A stretch of 64,000 nt of DNA from Pseudofrankia inefficax (GCF_000166135.1 NC_014666.1:5022001-5086000); one strand, 5' to 3'; positions 33,382-42,532 are shown, counted from the first letter of the stretch. Numbers and translations: made by a program. Notes: generated from the sequence alone by a model not told the origin.

Positions 33382-34035
33382 TCAGCTCGCGGTGATGTGC
33401 GCGATGCCGATCAGCATGCCGGCCTCGAACGCGGTGACGCCGAACGTCGAGTTCAGCGCGCCGGCGGCCGTGCTGGTGAGCTCGACCTTCGTCCCGTCGA
33501 GCTTCGCCCGGCCCTGCGCGTCCTTCGTGATGGACAGGTCGGTGCCGTCCAGGTTGAACAGCGGGACCCGCGCGTTGTTCATCTGCACGACCTCGGCGGT
33601 CAGCAGCGACGTGCCCGGATTGACGTCGAAATTGTCGACCGTGAGGGTCTTGCCGTTTCCGGTGAACGTCAGGCCGCTGCCGTCGTGGTGAAGAATCCCC
33701 TGGACGTAGGGCGAGACCTGCCCCTTGGGATAGATCGTCACGTTGCCGCCGGTGATCGGGAAGACCAGGGTCGGTCCGTACTGGGAGGTGAGAGTGCCGG
33801 TTCCGGACGGAGCTACCGCCACGCCGAGACTCTTCAGCGCGGCCAGCGTCGCCGGCTCGACGGCGACCGCCGTGTCGACCCCGTTGACGCTGGCGATCGT
33901 CGCCGCCGGGGTCGGACTCGACGAGGTGGCCCGGGCGGGGGACGCCCCGGAACCGCTGCTGCTACCGCAGGCCGCGAGGCCGACCGTGAGGGAACCGGCG
34001 AGGACCGCGGAGGTGGCCAGGTATCGCACGCGCAT
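33382..34035 (-). CDS. secreted lipoprotein of unknown function
   Basis: 217 residues. Signal peptide with lipobox LAAC (Cys23), a Ser/Ala/Pro linker, then an all-beta domain with repeated short strands (GTLTSQYGPTLVFPITGGNV, LTFTGNGKTLTVDNFDVNPG). The pattern is like HtaA-type or similar surface beta domains, without heme motifs I can point to. GAGGAGAG precedes the ATG. It lies between the histidine-kinase-like gene and the response regulator on the same strand and may be a target of that system. No function recognised. Confidence 0.82.
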   Translation of the reverse strand: MRVRYLATSAVLAGSLTVGLAACGSSSGSGASPARATSSSPTPAATIASVNGVDTAVAVEPATLAALKSLGVAVAPSGTGTLTSQYGPTLVFPITGGNVTIYPKGQVSPYVQGILHHDGSGLTFTGNGKTLTVDNFDVNPGTSLLTAEVVQMNNARVPLFNLDGTDLSITKDAQGRAKLDGTKVELTSTAAGALNSTFGVTAFEAGMLIGIAHITAS

Positions 34036-34190
34036 TTCTCTCTCCTCATCGTGGGACTACGAGAGAGATTCGGAACCCACACCCAGCGGGATGGGTGGCC
34101 CGTCCATAATTTCGAGAATTTCCCGCCGCGCGTCCGCGAGTATCCGCGCGGGCGGAGATCTGTGGACGTCTGATCAGTAGAGAATTCTTA

Positions 34191-34207
34191 AACCAGTTGA
34201 GCTGGTT
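34191..34207 (-). terminator. probable terminator after the response regulator
   Basis: Minus-strand hairpin AACCAG-CTCAA-CTGGTT 6 bases after the stop codon at 34214, followed by TAAGAATTCT, an AT-rich tail. The stem is short (6 bp) but the tail is unusual for this genome. Confidence 0.4.
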
Positions 34208-34213
34208 ACGCGG

Positions 34214-34915
34214 TCACGCCGCCGTCACCGGACCGGGCGGCTCGTAGCGGTAACCGACGCCCCAGACGGTCACCAGGATCGACGGCGACGAGGGATCGGC
34301 CTCCAGCTTCTCCCGCAGCCGGCGGATGTGGACGGTGACCGTCGACTGGTCGCCGTAGGACCAGCCCCAGACCGCCTCCATCAGCTCAGGCCGGGAGAAC
34401 GCCCGGCGCGGATGGCGGACCAGGTAGGCCAGCAGGTCGAACTCGCGGACCGTCAGCGAGATCGTGCCGTTCTCACCCCGCACCTCCCGGGCCGGGAGAT
34501 CGACGGTGAACGGGCCGACGTCGATCACTCCACCGGCCGTGGAGGTGGGCGGCCCGGCGGCCCGGCGCAGCACCGACTGGACCCGCAACGTGAGCTCCCG
34601 GGGGGAGAACGGCTTGGTCACGTAGTCGTCCGCGCCGTGCTCCAGTCCGACGATGCGGTCATGCTCGGCGCCCAGCGCGGTCAGCATCACCACCGGAACC
34701 GACCCTGTCTCCCGCAGCCGCCGGCACACCTCCAGGCCGTTCAGTCCGGGCAGCATCAGGTCGAGGACCACCAGGTCAGGCCGGGTGGCGGCCGCGGTGG
34801 CGAGGGCGGCGTGGCCGTCGGCGGCCAGGTCGACCTCGTAGCCGGCCCGTTGCAGGTAGCGGCTCAGCACGTCGGCGACCGTCGGATCGTCGTCGACAAT
34901 CAGCACCCGCGCCAT
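34214..34915 (-). CDS. OmpR/PhoB-family response regulator
   Basis: 233 residues. Receiver domain (1-115): acid pocket VDDD, phospho-acceptor Asp52 in VVLDLMLPG, Thr and Lys in MLTAL and VTKPFSPREL. The C-terminal winged-helix domain (about 130-225) has LTVREFDLLAYLVRHP and TVTVHIRRLREKLE. Probable partner of the kinase at 30479; if so the pair is split by the epimerase, the kinase-like protein and the lipoprotein. Confidence 0.95.
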   Translation of the reverse strand: MARVLIVDDDPTVADVLSRYLQRAGYEVDLAADGHAALATAAATRPDLVVLDLMLPGLNGLEVCRRLRETGSVPVVMLTALGAEHDRIVGLEHGADDYVTKPFSPRELTLRVQSVLRRAAGPPTSTAGGVIDVGPFTVDLPAREVRGENGTISLTVREFDLLAYLVRHPRRAFSRPELMEAVWGWSYGDQSTVTVHIRRLREKLEADPSSPSILVTVWGVGYRYEPPGPVTAA

Positions 34916-35007
34916 CGGTCCAGGTTAGGCCGCCATCGGGCGGGCGCGGCGATCGTTCACCGCCCCGTAAGGACCTCCGGCCGGCGGCCGGTTCGGATGG
35001 CCGCCGG

Positions 35008-35535
35008 TCACGCCGTCGGGCCGTCCTGCTCCGGTTCCGTGGCCGATTCCGGCGCGCGCCGGCGAGCCAGGACGACCATGGCGGCCGCGGCGGCGACCCA
35101 GACGGCCGCGAGGACGATCAACAGGTTGCGGCCGTAGGGCAGCGGATCGACGGTCGGGTTGCCCGGATCGCTGGTGTAGCCCCGCCAGAGCGGGAGCGAC
35201 ATCAACGCCACGCTGCCGCTGACGAACAGGGCGGCCTGCGTGACGGCCCGGTAGGGCGCGGGTAGGAGCCGCGCGAGCAGCCAGCCGATGACCGCGAGCG
35301 CAGGGATGAGGACGGCGTCGTGGAGCACGATCGCGACCATCGCCCATTTCAGCGAGTAGGACGGGTTGCTGAGCCGATGGGCCCCGAGCGCGCCGTGCAC
35401 GCCGTAGACCAGTCCGGCCAGGCCGATCAGGACGAACGCCGCCTGCGCCGTCCGCACCGCCCGGCCGGGGGAACCGCGCCCGGTGACGGCACTGCTGGGG
35501 CCCGGCTGGTCGGTCGACGGCTCCGGGGCGCTCAC
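35008..35535 (-). CDS. four-helix membrane protein coupled to the molybdopterin oxidoreductase
   Basis: 175 residues with four hydrophobic segments (about 30-50, 60-85, 95-110, 130-155). No catalytic motif was recognised. The GTG at 35535 overlaps the oxidoreductase stop (GTGA), so the two are translated together and it may be a membrane partner or anchor for that enzyme. The C-terminal tail is acidic. Confidence 0.85.
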   Translation of the reverse strand: MSAPEPSTDQPGPSSAVTGRGSPGRAVRTAQAAFVLIGLAGLVYGVHGALGAHRLSNPSYSLKWAMVAIVLHDAVLIPALAVIGWLLARLLPAPYRAVTQAALFVSGSVALMSLPLWRGYTSDPGNPTVDPLPYGRNLLIVLAAVWVAAAAAMVVLARRRAPESATEPEQDGPTA

Positions 35536-36752
35536 GGCAGCATCACGATGCGGTGGATCCACTTGGTCTGCAGGACGCCGGGCCTGTTGGGGGCGATCAG
35601 CCGGGCCGGGTAGCCGTGGTCGAGCGCGAGCGGCTCGCCGTGCAGGCCTGTCGCGATCAGAGTGAGCGGATCGCGGGCGTGGGACGGGTTCACCTCGCTG
35701 AGCCGGTATGGCCCGCCGGACTCCAGCGACTCCACCTGGACGCTGCGCCCGTGCGGGATCTCCGCCTGGTCCAGCAGGGCTCGCAACGGCACTCCCGTCC
35801 AGGTGCCGTCCGCCGACCAGCCCTCCACACAGGTGATGGGCAGGTGCGAGGTGACGTGCGGCAGCGCCAGCAGGGCGGCGAGGCTCAGGGTGAACGGGCG
35901 GGGCCCGACGACCTCCAGCGTGTACGCCGGGTCACGGGCCGCCGTCAGCACCCGGGCGGCGGCCGCCGTCTTGTTGACCGGGAGGCGCTGCGGGCCGAGG
36001 TCGGGCCTGCGCGGGGCGAGCACCGCCAGGTCGGACAGCCCGGGGACCGACTGGCCGACCGTGACGACGGTGATGACCCCCGACGCGGCGGTCACGGCCG
36101 CCAACAGCCCGCGACGAGACAGGCCGCCGCCGGGTGGCTCGGGGGTGCTGATCCGGTCGGTCGTCCCGGCACGGAGCGCCTGCGCCGCGCGGGCCTCCCG
36201 GCCCGGACCGACGTTGGCCCGGACGACCACGATCTTCGCGCCGACGTGGAGGAACAGCGCGCCCATCGTCACCCACGCGCCCCAGTAATGAGCGACCGTG
36301 AAAAAGAACCGGAACGGGTACCACTGCGCGATGTTCGCGATCCCGGTCGAGAGCTGGAAGAGCGCTCCCCCGATCAGCGGGACGATGGACAGCCGTTCCA
36401 GGGCGCCGGCCACACTGCGCAGCGGCGGCCATTTCCAGAACAACGGCGCGACGGTCCACAGCTTCGCCAGCAGCAGCGGCACCGTCGCCAGGCCCGTCGC
36501 GACGTGCAGCCCCTGCGTGAACCGGTACAGGTTGACCGGACGCGACGGCCATCGCAGCCACGGCGCCGGATGCTGCATGAAATGTGAGACGAGCCCGGTG
36601 ACGAAGCAGGTCGTGAAAGCGACCCCCAGCCAGATGCCCAGCAGCGAGGCGACCCGAGGATCGTGCAGCCTGCTGGGGAAGGCGCCCTCCCGCAGCGGGC
36701 CGCGCCGCAGGGTCTCCGGTGGTGGCGGCAACGGCCTGGTCAACGGGTTCAC
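35532..36752 (-). CDS. membrane-anchored molybdopterin-dependent oxidoreductase, sulfite-oxidase fold
   Basis: 406 residues. About 30-190: an integral domain of four or five helices with conserved histidines (VSHFMQHP, GLHVATG, VAHYWG), resembling a cytochrome b-type unit. A twin-arginine-like SRRGLLAAVTAASGV follows near residue 215. The catalytic domain (about 265-406) has the molybdenum-ligand cysteine near 309 in ITCVEGWSADGTWTGVPL and ends PNRPGVLQTKWIHRI. So heme and Moco modules appear fused in one chain. GTG start. It is placed between the two-component system and an epoxide hydrolase; the electron path probably runs to the quinone pool, by inference. Confidence 0.9.
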   Translation of the reverse strand: MNPLTRPLPPPPETLRRGPLREGAFPSRLHDPRVASLLGIWLGVAFTTCFVTGLVSHFMQHPAPWLRWPSRPVNLYRFTQGLHVATGLATVPLLLAKLWTVAPLFWKWPPLRSVAGALERLSIVPLIGGALFQLSTGIANIAQWYPFRFFFTVAHYWGAWVTMGALFLHVGAKIVVVRANVGPGREARAAQALRAGTTDRISTPEPPGGGLSRRGLLAAVTAASGVITVVTVGQSVPGLSDLAVLAPRRPDLGPQRLPVNKTAAAARVLTAARDPAYTLEVVGPRPFTLSLAALLALPHVTSHLPITCVEGWSADGTWTGVPLRALLDQAEIPHGRSVQVESLESGGPYRLSEVNPSHARDPLTLIATGLHGEPLALDHGYPARLIAPNRPGVLQTKWIHRIVMLP

Positions 36753-36982
36753 GTCGAATCACGCTAGGTCGCTCCTGGCCGTGAACGGCCCGGGCCGCAC
36801 CTTACGGACCGAGGAAGTTCCGCCCCGCGGCTCCGGACGGTGCGCCGCGGCTGTCCGGGGCCGGAAACACGAATCTCGGCGGCGTGCATCGCCCTGGCGC
36901 GCGGAGCCAATTCTCAGCCGGACCGGGAATCGCCCGGGAGAGGGATGCGCGAGCGCGGGTCGTTGACCTATCGTTCGGGCCC

Positions 36983-37960
36983 GTGAGGCATCAGGTCGTC
37001 GACGCCCGCGGGACGCGGATCCACTGCGTCGAGGAAGGCTCCGGCCCGTTGGTGCTCTTCGTCCACGGGTTCCCCGAGTCGTGGTACTCGTGGCGTCACC
37101 AGTTGCCGGCGGTCGCCGAGGCCGGCTTCCGGGCCGTGGCGATCGACGTCCGAGGGTACGGGCGGTCCTCCGCTCCCCTCGAGGTCGAGGCGTACGGGAT
37201 GCTCCAGCACGTCAACGACAACCTCGGGGTGGTCGAGGGGCTCGCCGGCCGGGGCTCGCCGGCGGTCATCGTCGGCCACGACTGGGGAGCGCCGATCGCC
37301 GCCCACTCGGCCCTGTTGCGACCGGACATCTTCACCGCCGTAGCGCTGCTCAGCGTCCCGTACAGCCCCCCGGGCGGGCGGCGGCCCACCGAGGCCTTCG
37401 CCGAGATGGGAAGGCTGGCCGGCCCGGACCACGAGTTCTACATAAACTACTTCCAGGAGCCGGGACGGGCCGAGCGGGAGATCGAGCTCGACGTGCGGTC
37501 CTGGCTGCTCGGCGGCTATGTCGCGTCGTCGGCTGACGGGTTCACGTCGACGCCCGACGGGCACACGGCCGGCACCGTCGCGCCCGGAGGAATGCTGCGG
37601 GACAGTTTTCCCGTTCCCCACCGGCTCCCGGACTGGCTCACCGAGGACGACCTCGCGTTCTACGTCGAGGAGTTCGAGCGGACCGGATTCCGGGGGGCCC
37701 TCAACCGCTACCGCAACGTGGACCGGGACTGGCGGGACCTTCAGCCGTGGCGAGGCGCGCCCATCCGGGTGCCGTCGCTGTTCATCGCCGGGGAGAAGGA
37801 TGCCCCGGCCCTGTGGGGAAGCCGGGCCATCGCCCGCTTCCCCGACACCCTGCCCGGCCTGCGCGGCAGTCACATTCTCCCCGGCTGCGGCCACTGGCTT
37901 CAGCAGGAACGAGCCGACGAGGTCAACCGGCTCCTCGTGGACTGGCTGACAACGCTGTAA
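36983..37960 (+). CDS. epoxide hydrolase, alpha/beta fold
   Basis: 325 residues. Oxyanion motif VHGFPESWYSWRHQ; nucleophile Asp100 in VGHDWGAPIAAH; the final histidine in GCGHWLQQERADEVN. These fit soluble epoxide hydrolases that open an oxirane to a diol. The GTG at 36983 is where family similarity begins (VRHQVVDARGTRIHCVEEG); the longer in-frame ATG at 36884 was rejected. It converges with the NmrA-like gene, only 15 bp apart. Confidence 0.92.
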   Translation: MRHQVVDARGTRIHCVEEGSGPLVLFVHGFPESWYSWRHQLPAVAEAGFRAVAIDVRGYGRSSAPLEVEAYGMLQHVNDNLGVVEGLAGRGSPAVIVGHDWGAPIAAHSALLRPDIFTAVALLSVPYSPPGGRRPTEAFAEMGRLAGPDHEFYINYFQEPGRAEREIELDVRSWLLGGYVASSADGFTSTPDGHTAGTVAPGGMLRDSFPVPHRLPDWLTEDDLAFYVEEFERTGFRGALNRYRNVDRDWRDLQPWRGAPIRVPSLFIAGEKDAPALWGSRAIARFPDTLPGLRGSHILPGCGHWLQQERADEVNRLLVDWLTTL

Positions 37961-37975
37961 CGCCGCTGACGCGTC

Positions 37976-38860
37976 CTAAGGACGCCAGCCGGTCGAGCGC
38001 AGCCACGCAGCCAGCGTCCTGACCTCGGGGTGCAGTGCGCGCAGGGCAGGCAGGTCGGGGCTTTCCATCTCGCCGGAATCGAACCAGTCGAACATCTTCG
38101 CGACCTCCTGGTCGAAGGCGCGCAGCTGCTCGATCGGCGTCTGGCGGAAACGCGCCGGAATCCCGGCCGCCTCGCCGAACCGTTCGGCCATCGCCGCCGC
38201 GGACAGCCGGTCACCCGCGATCACGAGGGTCTGCCCGAGAAACGTATCGGGACGCTCGAACGCCAGGGCCGCGAACTCGCCGATGTCGGGGATCGAGATC
38301 AGCGGCAGCTCGCTGGTCGGGCGCAGGGCCAGCGCGACGACCAGCCCGCCGTCGGCCAGCACCGGTCGGGTGACGGTGGTGAAGTTCTCCATGAAGAACA
38401 CCGGCCGAAGGACGGTCGCCGGCAGGCCCAGCTTCCGGATGTGCGTCTCGATCTGTCCCTTGCTCTCCAGGTGAGGGATTCCCGTGTTCTGGTCCGCGCC
38501 GGCGACCGAGCTGTACACGAGGTGCGTGACGCCGGCCTCCGCCGCCAGGTCGGCGACGGCCTTTCCGCGCCGCACCTCGGCCTCGACGTCGGCCAGGTTC
38601 ACCGTTCCCGAGGTCACGCTGGTCAGCATCAGGAAGACGCGGCCGACGCCGGTCACCGCCGCGCGCACCGACGCCAGGTCGTCCAGATCCCCCACGACCA
38701 ACCGAGCCCCCGCCGCCTGAAGCTCCCGCGCGCCGGTTCGGTCGGGGTCACGGACCAACGCGTGCACCGTGCGCCCGCGGGCCAGCAGCGCCCGAGCGAC
38801 CGCCCCGCCCTGCTGGCCGGTCGCGCCGATGACGAGTACCGATTCCTTGTGATCATCCAT
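37976..38860 (-). CDS. NmrA/HSCARG-like NAD(P)-binding protein
   Basis: 294 residues. Rossmann motif VLVIGATGQQGGAVARALL at the N-terminus, then VYSSVAGADQNTGIPHLESK with YxxxK absent, as is usual for this group of atypical SDRs. These proteins sense NADPH or act as reductases of quinone-like substrates. It is divergent from the XRE-type regulator at 38949, with 88 bp between, which suggests control by it. Confidence 0.9.
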   Translation of the reverse strand: MDDHKESVLVIGATGQQGGAVARALLARGRTVHALVRDPDRTGARELQAAGARLVVGDLDDLASVRAAVTGVGRVFLMLTSVTSGTVNLADVEAEVRRGKAVADLAAEAGVTHLVYSSVAGADQNTGIPHLESKGQIETHIRKLGLPATVLRPVFFMENFTTVTRPVLADGGLVVALALRPTSELPLISIPDIGEFAALAFERPDTFLGQTLVIAGDRLSAAAMAERFGEAAGIPARFRQTPIEQLRAFDQEVAKMFDWFDSGEMESPDLPALRALHPEVRTLAAWLRSTGWRP

Positions 38861-38948
38861 GGGGCGTCACGCTAGCCACGGGCACGGCCGACAACCTGGT
38901 GGGAATGCTGCTACTCAGCTCCCCTGGACAGTGAGGGAACGAGGATCT

Positions 38949-39764
38949 ATGGACCGCGCCGAACTGGCCACCTTCCTGCGCGCGCGGCGGGCGAGCCTGC
39001 GGCCCGGGGACGTCGGCCTGCCGGACGGCCTGGGCCACCGGCGGATACCCGGCCTGCGCCGCGAGGAGGTCGCCGAGCTGGCCGGGCTCTCGATCACCTG
39101 GTACACCTGGCTGGAGCAGGGCCGCCCGATCGCGGCCTCCGCGCAGGTCGTGGACGCGCTGGCCCGCGCGCTGCTCCTCGACGTCGACCAGCACCGCCAC
39201 CTGCGCGTCCTGGCCGGCCTGCCGGTGCCGCCGGCACGGACCGCGATCGACGCCATCGAGCCCAGGGTCCAGCGCCTCGTCGACTCGACCGCGCCGAACG
39301 CGTCCGTCATGTTCGACCGCTATTTCGACTTCATCGCCTGGAACTCGCCCTACGTTCGGATCAGGCACGACCCCGCCGCGATGCCGGACGACCGGCGCAA
39401 CCTGCTGTGGATGATGTTCACCGACCAGGAGAACCGCGCCCGGATGCCGTCCTGGGAAGCAGCCGCCCGCGCCGTGCTGAGCCAGTTCCGCGCGGCCGTG
39501 GGGCGAAGCCCGGGCGACCCCCGGTTCGTGGAGTTGGTCGGCGCGCTGACCAGCGAAAGTCCGGAGTTCGCCCAGTGGTGGAGCGGCTATCCGATCCGCG
39601 ATTTCAGGCCGGCGACCATTCTCGTCGACCACCCCGCCGCCGGCCGGATCGCCCTGGACGTCTACCAGCTGCGGCCCGTCGAATACCCGGACCTTCTGCT
39701 GGTCATGCAGGTCCCGGCGACGCCGGAGGACCTCCGCCGCGCCGCCTCACTGGCCGACGCCTGA
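38949..39764 (+). CDS. XRE-type regulator with MmyB-like ligand domain
   Basis: 271 residues. HTH_3-type DNA-binding region at about 12-70 (IPGLRREEVAELAGLSITWY, WLEQGRPIAASAQVVDALAR). The C-terminal MmyB-like domain has FDFIAWNSPY and PDLLLVMQVPATPEDL. An in-frame ATG at 38859 was rejected because that stretch is the promoter of the divergent NmrA gene. Members usually sit beside an oxidoreductase they control, as here. Confidence 0.92.
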   Translation: MDRAELATFLRARRASLRPGDVGLPDGLGHRRIPGLRREEVAELAGLSITWYTWLEQGRPIAASAQVVDALARALLLDVDQHRHLRVLAGLPVPPARTAIDAIEPRVQRLVDSTAPNASVMFDRYFDFIAWNSPYVRIRHDPAAMPDDRRNLLWMMFTDQENRARMPSWEAAARAVLSQFRAAVGRSPGDPRFVELVGALTSESPEFAQWWSGYPIRDFRPATILVDHPAAGRIALDVYQLRPVEYPDLLLVMQVPATPEDLRRAASLADA

Positions 39765-39832
39765 CGGGGCACTACGTGCAGGTCCTCTGGTGCACGCGGC
39801 GGCCAGGGAGTCCGGGGCCGTAGCCTCGCGCC

Positions 39833-40438
39833 ATGACTGACCCCGGTCGGCCGCGGCGCGCCTACGACAGCAGCCGGCGGCGTGAAGGCGCCGCTGAGAC
39901 ACGGGAGCGCATTCTCGCGGCCGGTGTGGAACTGCTCCACCGCTATCCGATCTGGAACTGGCAGCCGCTGACCGTCCCCGCCGTCGCCCATCGGGCGGAG
40001 GTGACCGAGCGCACGGTCTACCGGCACTTCCCGACCGAGCGTGCGCTGCGGGATGCCGTGCTGGCACGCACCGCCGAGGACGTGGATGTCGACCTCGACG
40101 CGATGACGCTGGACACGGTGGAAGGCTTCACCGCCAGGGTCCTCGAGTACGTCGCGTCGTTCCCGGTGAAGGAACGGCAGCAACGTGACCCGACGGTCGT
40201 CGCCGCCCGGGAGCGGCAACGAGAGGCGCTGCTGCGCGCGGTCGCCGCCTCGGCCGCCTGGGCCGAGCCCGAGGTGCGGGCGGCGGCGGCGATGCTCGAC
40301 GTGCTCTGGAGCGTGGTGTCGTTCGAGCAGCTGGTGACCGAGTGGGGCATGCAGCCGCAGGACGCCATCGCCGCGATTACCTGGGTCATCCGCGTCCTGC
40401 GTGACGCGATCCGTGAGGACCGGGGTCCCCGGAGCTGA
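39833..40438 (+). CDS. TetR-family transcriptional regulator
   Basis: 201 residues. HTH: WQPLTVPAVAHRAEVTERTV followed by YRHFPTERALRDAVLART. The rest is the helical sensor domain. A TAGCCT box about 8 bases before the ATG suggests a leaderless message. No obvious divergent target: the preceding gene is on the same strand and the following kinase-like gene begins 206 bp later. Confidence 0.9.
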   Translation: MTDPGRPRRAYDSSRRREGAAETRERILAAGVELLHRYPIWNWQPLTVPAVAHRAEVTERTVYRHFPTERALRDAVLARTAEDVDVDLDAMTLDTVEGFTARVLEYVASFPVKERQQRDPTVVAARERQREALLRAVAASAAWAEPEVRAAAAMLDVLWSVVSFEQLVTEWGMQPQDAIAAITWVIRVLRDAIREDRGPRS

Positions 40439-40476
40439 CGCTGGACAGTCAGACCCATTCATGTCAGGGTCTCGGC

Positions 40477-40518
40477 TGACATGAAATCGGGTGCGCTTGA
40501 CATGAAATCGGGTGCGCT
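40477..40518. repeat. perfect 21-bp tandem duplication
   Basis: TGACATGAAATCGGGTGCGCT occurs at 40477-40497 and, with no spacer, at 40498-40518. It lies in the 206-bp gap between the TetR gene and the phosphotransferase-like gene. Confidence 0.95.
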
Positions 40519-40644
40519 GACCGTGCGCGGCGCCGACCGGCCGGCCCGAGATCGCCTCGTGGCTGCCGCGGCGGTCGGCCTGTGTCCTGTGGCATCCGGC
40601 GGCATGTCGATAGTGATCGCATTCCGCGCCTGAGGGGATAGCCC

Positions 40645-41709
40645 ATGAACGACGCGCCCACCCCGGATCTTCGGATACCTCCGGACTGGGACGGGGTCAC
40701 CGCGGAGTGGATGACCGCCGTGCTCGCGACCGCCTTCCCCGGCGTGAAGGTGCGTTCGGTGGACCTCGTGACCCGTGACGACGGGACCAACCGGCGGGCC
40801 CGCTTCGCCCTGTCCTACGCCGGTGACGGCGGCCCGCCCGCCGTGTTCGTGAAGGCGGCCGACCCGGCCCATGCCGAGCTCAACGCGCTGACCGGCGGGG
40901 TCTTCAACGAGGCACGGCTGTTCGGCGGCACCGTGTCGCTACCGGTCGAGCACCCCGCCGTCTACCACGCGGCCATGGACGAACCGACGCTCAACTTCAT
41001 CCTCGTCATGGAGGACATCACCCTGCGCGGTGCGCGACCGCGGGACGCGACGACGCCGATGACTCCCGAGCAGGCCGCCGACGGCGTCCGCAGCCTCGCC
41101 CACTTACACGGCGCCTTCTGGGGCCACCGTCTCGATCCCCTGGACCTGGACTGGGTCGCGCCCTTCACCGCGTGGAAGGGCATGAGAGGCATCGAGGCCG
41201 GCCTGCGGCGGGTGGCCGACACCGTCCCCGCCGAGATCAGGTCGCTCACCGCCGCCGAGATCGAACAGGTGTGGGCGCGCTACATCGGCACGCTCACGGC
41301 CGGATCCCAGACGTTGCTCCACGGCGACGCCCACATCGGCAACACCTACACGCTTCCAGGGAACCGCGCCGGATTCCTCGACTGGCAGGTACTGCGCCGA
41401 GGAAACCACGTCATCGACCTGGGCTACTTCCTCCAAAGCGCGTTGACGTCCGAGGACCGCCGCACCCACGAGGCCACCCTCATCGACGAGTACCACCAGG
41501 CCCTCCAGCTTCCGGCCGACGAACGGCCGACGCGTGACGACATCTGGCTGCGCTACCGGGCCTCGGCCGCCCACGGCCTCGCCATCTGGCTGGCAACCGC
41601 GTCCGCCGACACCTGGCAGCGCCCCGAGGTCTCCATCCCGCTGGCCCAGCGCTACGCCGCCGCCTACGTCGACCTCGACACCGCCGACGCAGTCACCCGC
41701 CTCTCCTAG
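40645..41709 (+). CDS. aminoglycoside-phosphotransferase-like kinase family protein
   Basis: 354 residues, APH/choline-kinase fold. Catalytic loop LLHGDAHIGNTYTLPG and Mg-binding AGFLDWQVLRRGNH. N-terminal WDGVTAEWMTAVLATAFPG matches the ecdysteroid-kinase-like and ACAD10-kinase group. A close relative of the gene at 19352. GAGGGGAT precedes the ATG. Substrate unknown. It converges with the globin across a palindromic repeat. Confidence 0.88.
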   Translation: MNDAPTPDLRIPPDWDGVTAEWMTAVLATAFPGVKVRSVDLVTRDDGTNRRARFALSYAGDGGPPAVFVKAADPAHAELNALTGGVFNEARLFGGTVSLPVEHPAVYHAAMDEPTLNFILVMEDITLRGARPRDATTPMTPEQAADGVRSLAHLHGAFWGHRLDPLDLDWVAPFTAWKGMRGIEAGLRRVADTVPAEIRSLTAAEIEQVWARYIGTLTAGSQTLLHGDAHIGNTYTLPGNRAGFLDWQVLRRGNHVIDLGYFLQSALTSEDRRTHEATLIDEYHQALQLPADERPTRDDIWLRYRASAAHGLAIWLATASADTWQRPEVSIPLAQRYAAAYVDLDTADAVTRLS

Positions 41710-41730
41710 GACCTTCCCGAGGGCAAACCT

Positions 41731-41805
41731 TGATCGCCGTTTCCGCCCTCTGGTGGTCGCGAAACAGACCTGGTTACGACCGCTGGAGGGCCGAAACGGC
41801 GATCA
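41731..41805. repeat. dispersed 75-bp imperfect palindrome, copy 3
   Basis: From TGATCGCCGTTTCCGCCCTC to GAGGGCCGAAACGGCGATCA with GGTGGTCG and CGACCGCT as inner arms; it sits between the converging kinase-like and globin genes. Closest in sequence to copies 2 and 4. Confidence 0.88.
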
Positions 41806-41818
41806 CTGGGACGGGTTG

Positions 41819-42277
41819 TCAGTCCTTCGGCCAGTTCCAGGCCGGGACCTCGCGGATGGGGTGCAGCTCGGCATCGGTGACGGCGTGGGAGTTCTGCTGC
41901 GCGACGTGGGCTCCGAATTCGACATGCTCGCGGAACGCCCGCCGGAACGGCGCGTCGTCTGGCATCCCGGCCTCGTCCAGCGCCTCGAGATAGGTGGCGA
42001 CGAACCTTTCCCGCTGCTCGTCACTGATCTTCAGGCCGCGATGCACGTCGATGAGGTACCGGAAGCCGAGCTGCCTGGTGAAACGATCAGCTCCGCCGAA
42101 CGACTCCGCGGTGAACCACGTCAGATGGTCGACGTGGGTCGGCACCCGCTCGGTAAACAGCGCCCGCAGCACCGGGTCGGCCAGTGCCTTCGCGTAGAAC
42201 AGCTCCTCCAGCCGGTGCAGGCCCTCGTCCCCGCCCGCGTGCTCGTACAACGACTCTGTTACAGGAGACTCTGTCAC
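41819..42277 (-). CDS. group II truncated hemoglobin
   Basis: 152 residues of the trHbO type. SLYEHAGGDEGLHRLEELFY opens the fold. The distal and proximal regions HVDHLTWFTAESFGG and LGFRYLIDVHRGLKI are typical, the latter containing the proximal histidine (VHRGL), followed by FREHVEFGAHVAQQNSHA. The GTG at 42277 has a CGGAGG site; the open frame before it is not globin-like. Probable O2/NO chemistry. Single gene, divergent from the WD40 gene. Confidence 0.92.
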   Translation of the reverse strand: MTESPVTESLYEHAGGDEGLHRLEELFYAKALADPVLRALFTERVPTHVDHLTWFTAESFGGADRFTRQLGFRYLIDVHRGLKISDEQRERFVATYLEALDEAGMPDDAPFRRAFREHVEFGAHVAQQNSHAVTDAELHPIREVPAWNWPKD

Positions 42278-42532
42278 TGGACGCCTCCGGGCGTGCCACG
42301 AACCCCGTACGCCGATCCTAGGGCGCATTCACCCGCCATCGCGGCGGAAGCGCGGGTCCGACGAGCACCGTCGGCACGGCCGTTGGTCGCCTGCTGCTCC
42401 GCGAGGACGTCGGCCTCCCCGATCCCTCGGAAACTCACCGGCTCGGCCAGACGCCTCCATCAACACATCGGGTGTTATACGGTCCCGCACAGATCCGTCG
42501 CCTCCAGGCGGGAACCACACGGTCGCGTCGTC

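Noticed and set aside
40459-40872. Minus-strand open frame over the 21-bp repeats
   Set aside because: Most of it is antisense to the start of the kinase-like gene; the repeat makes a spurious duplicated peptide.
41534-42532. Upstream extension of the WD40 open frame
   Set aside because: Overlaps the kinase-like gene and the globin on other frames; sequence is not protein-like.
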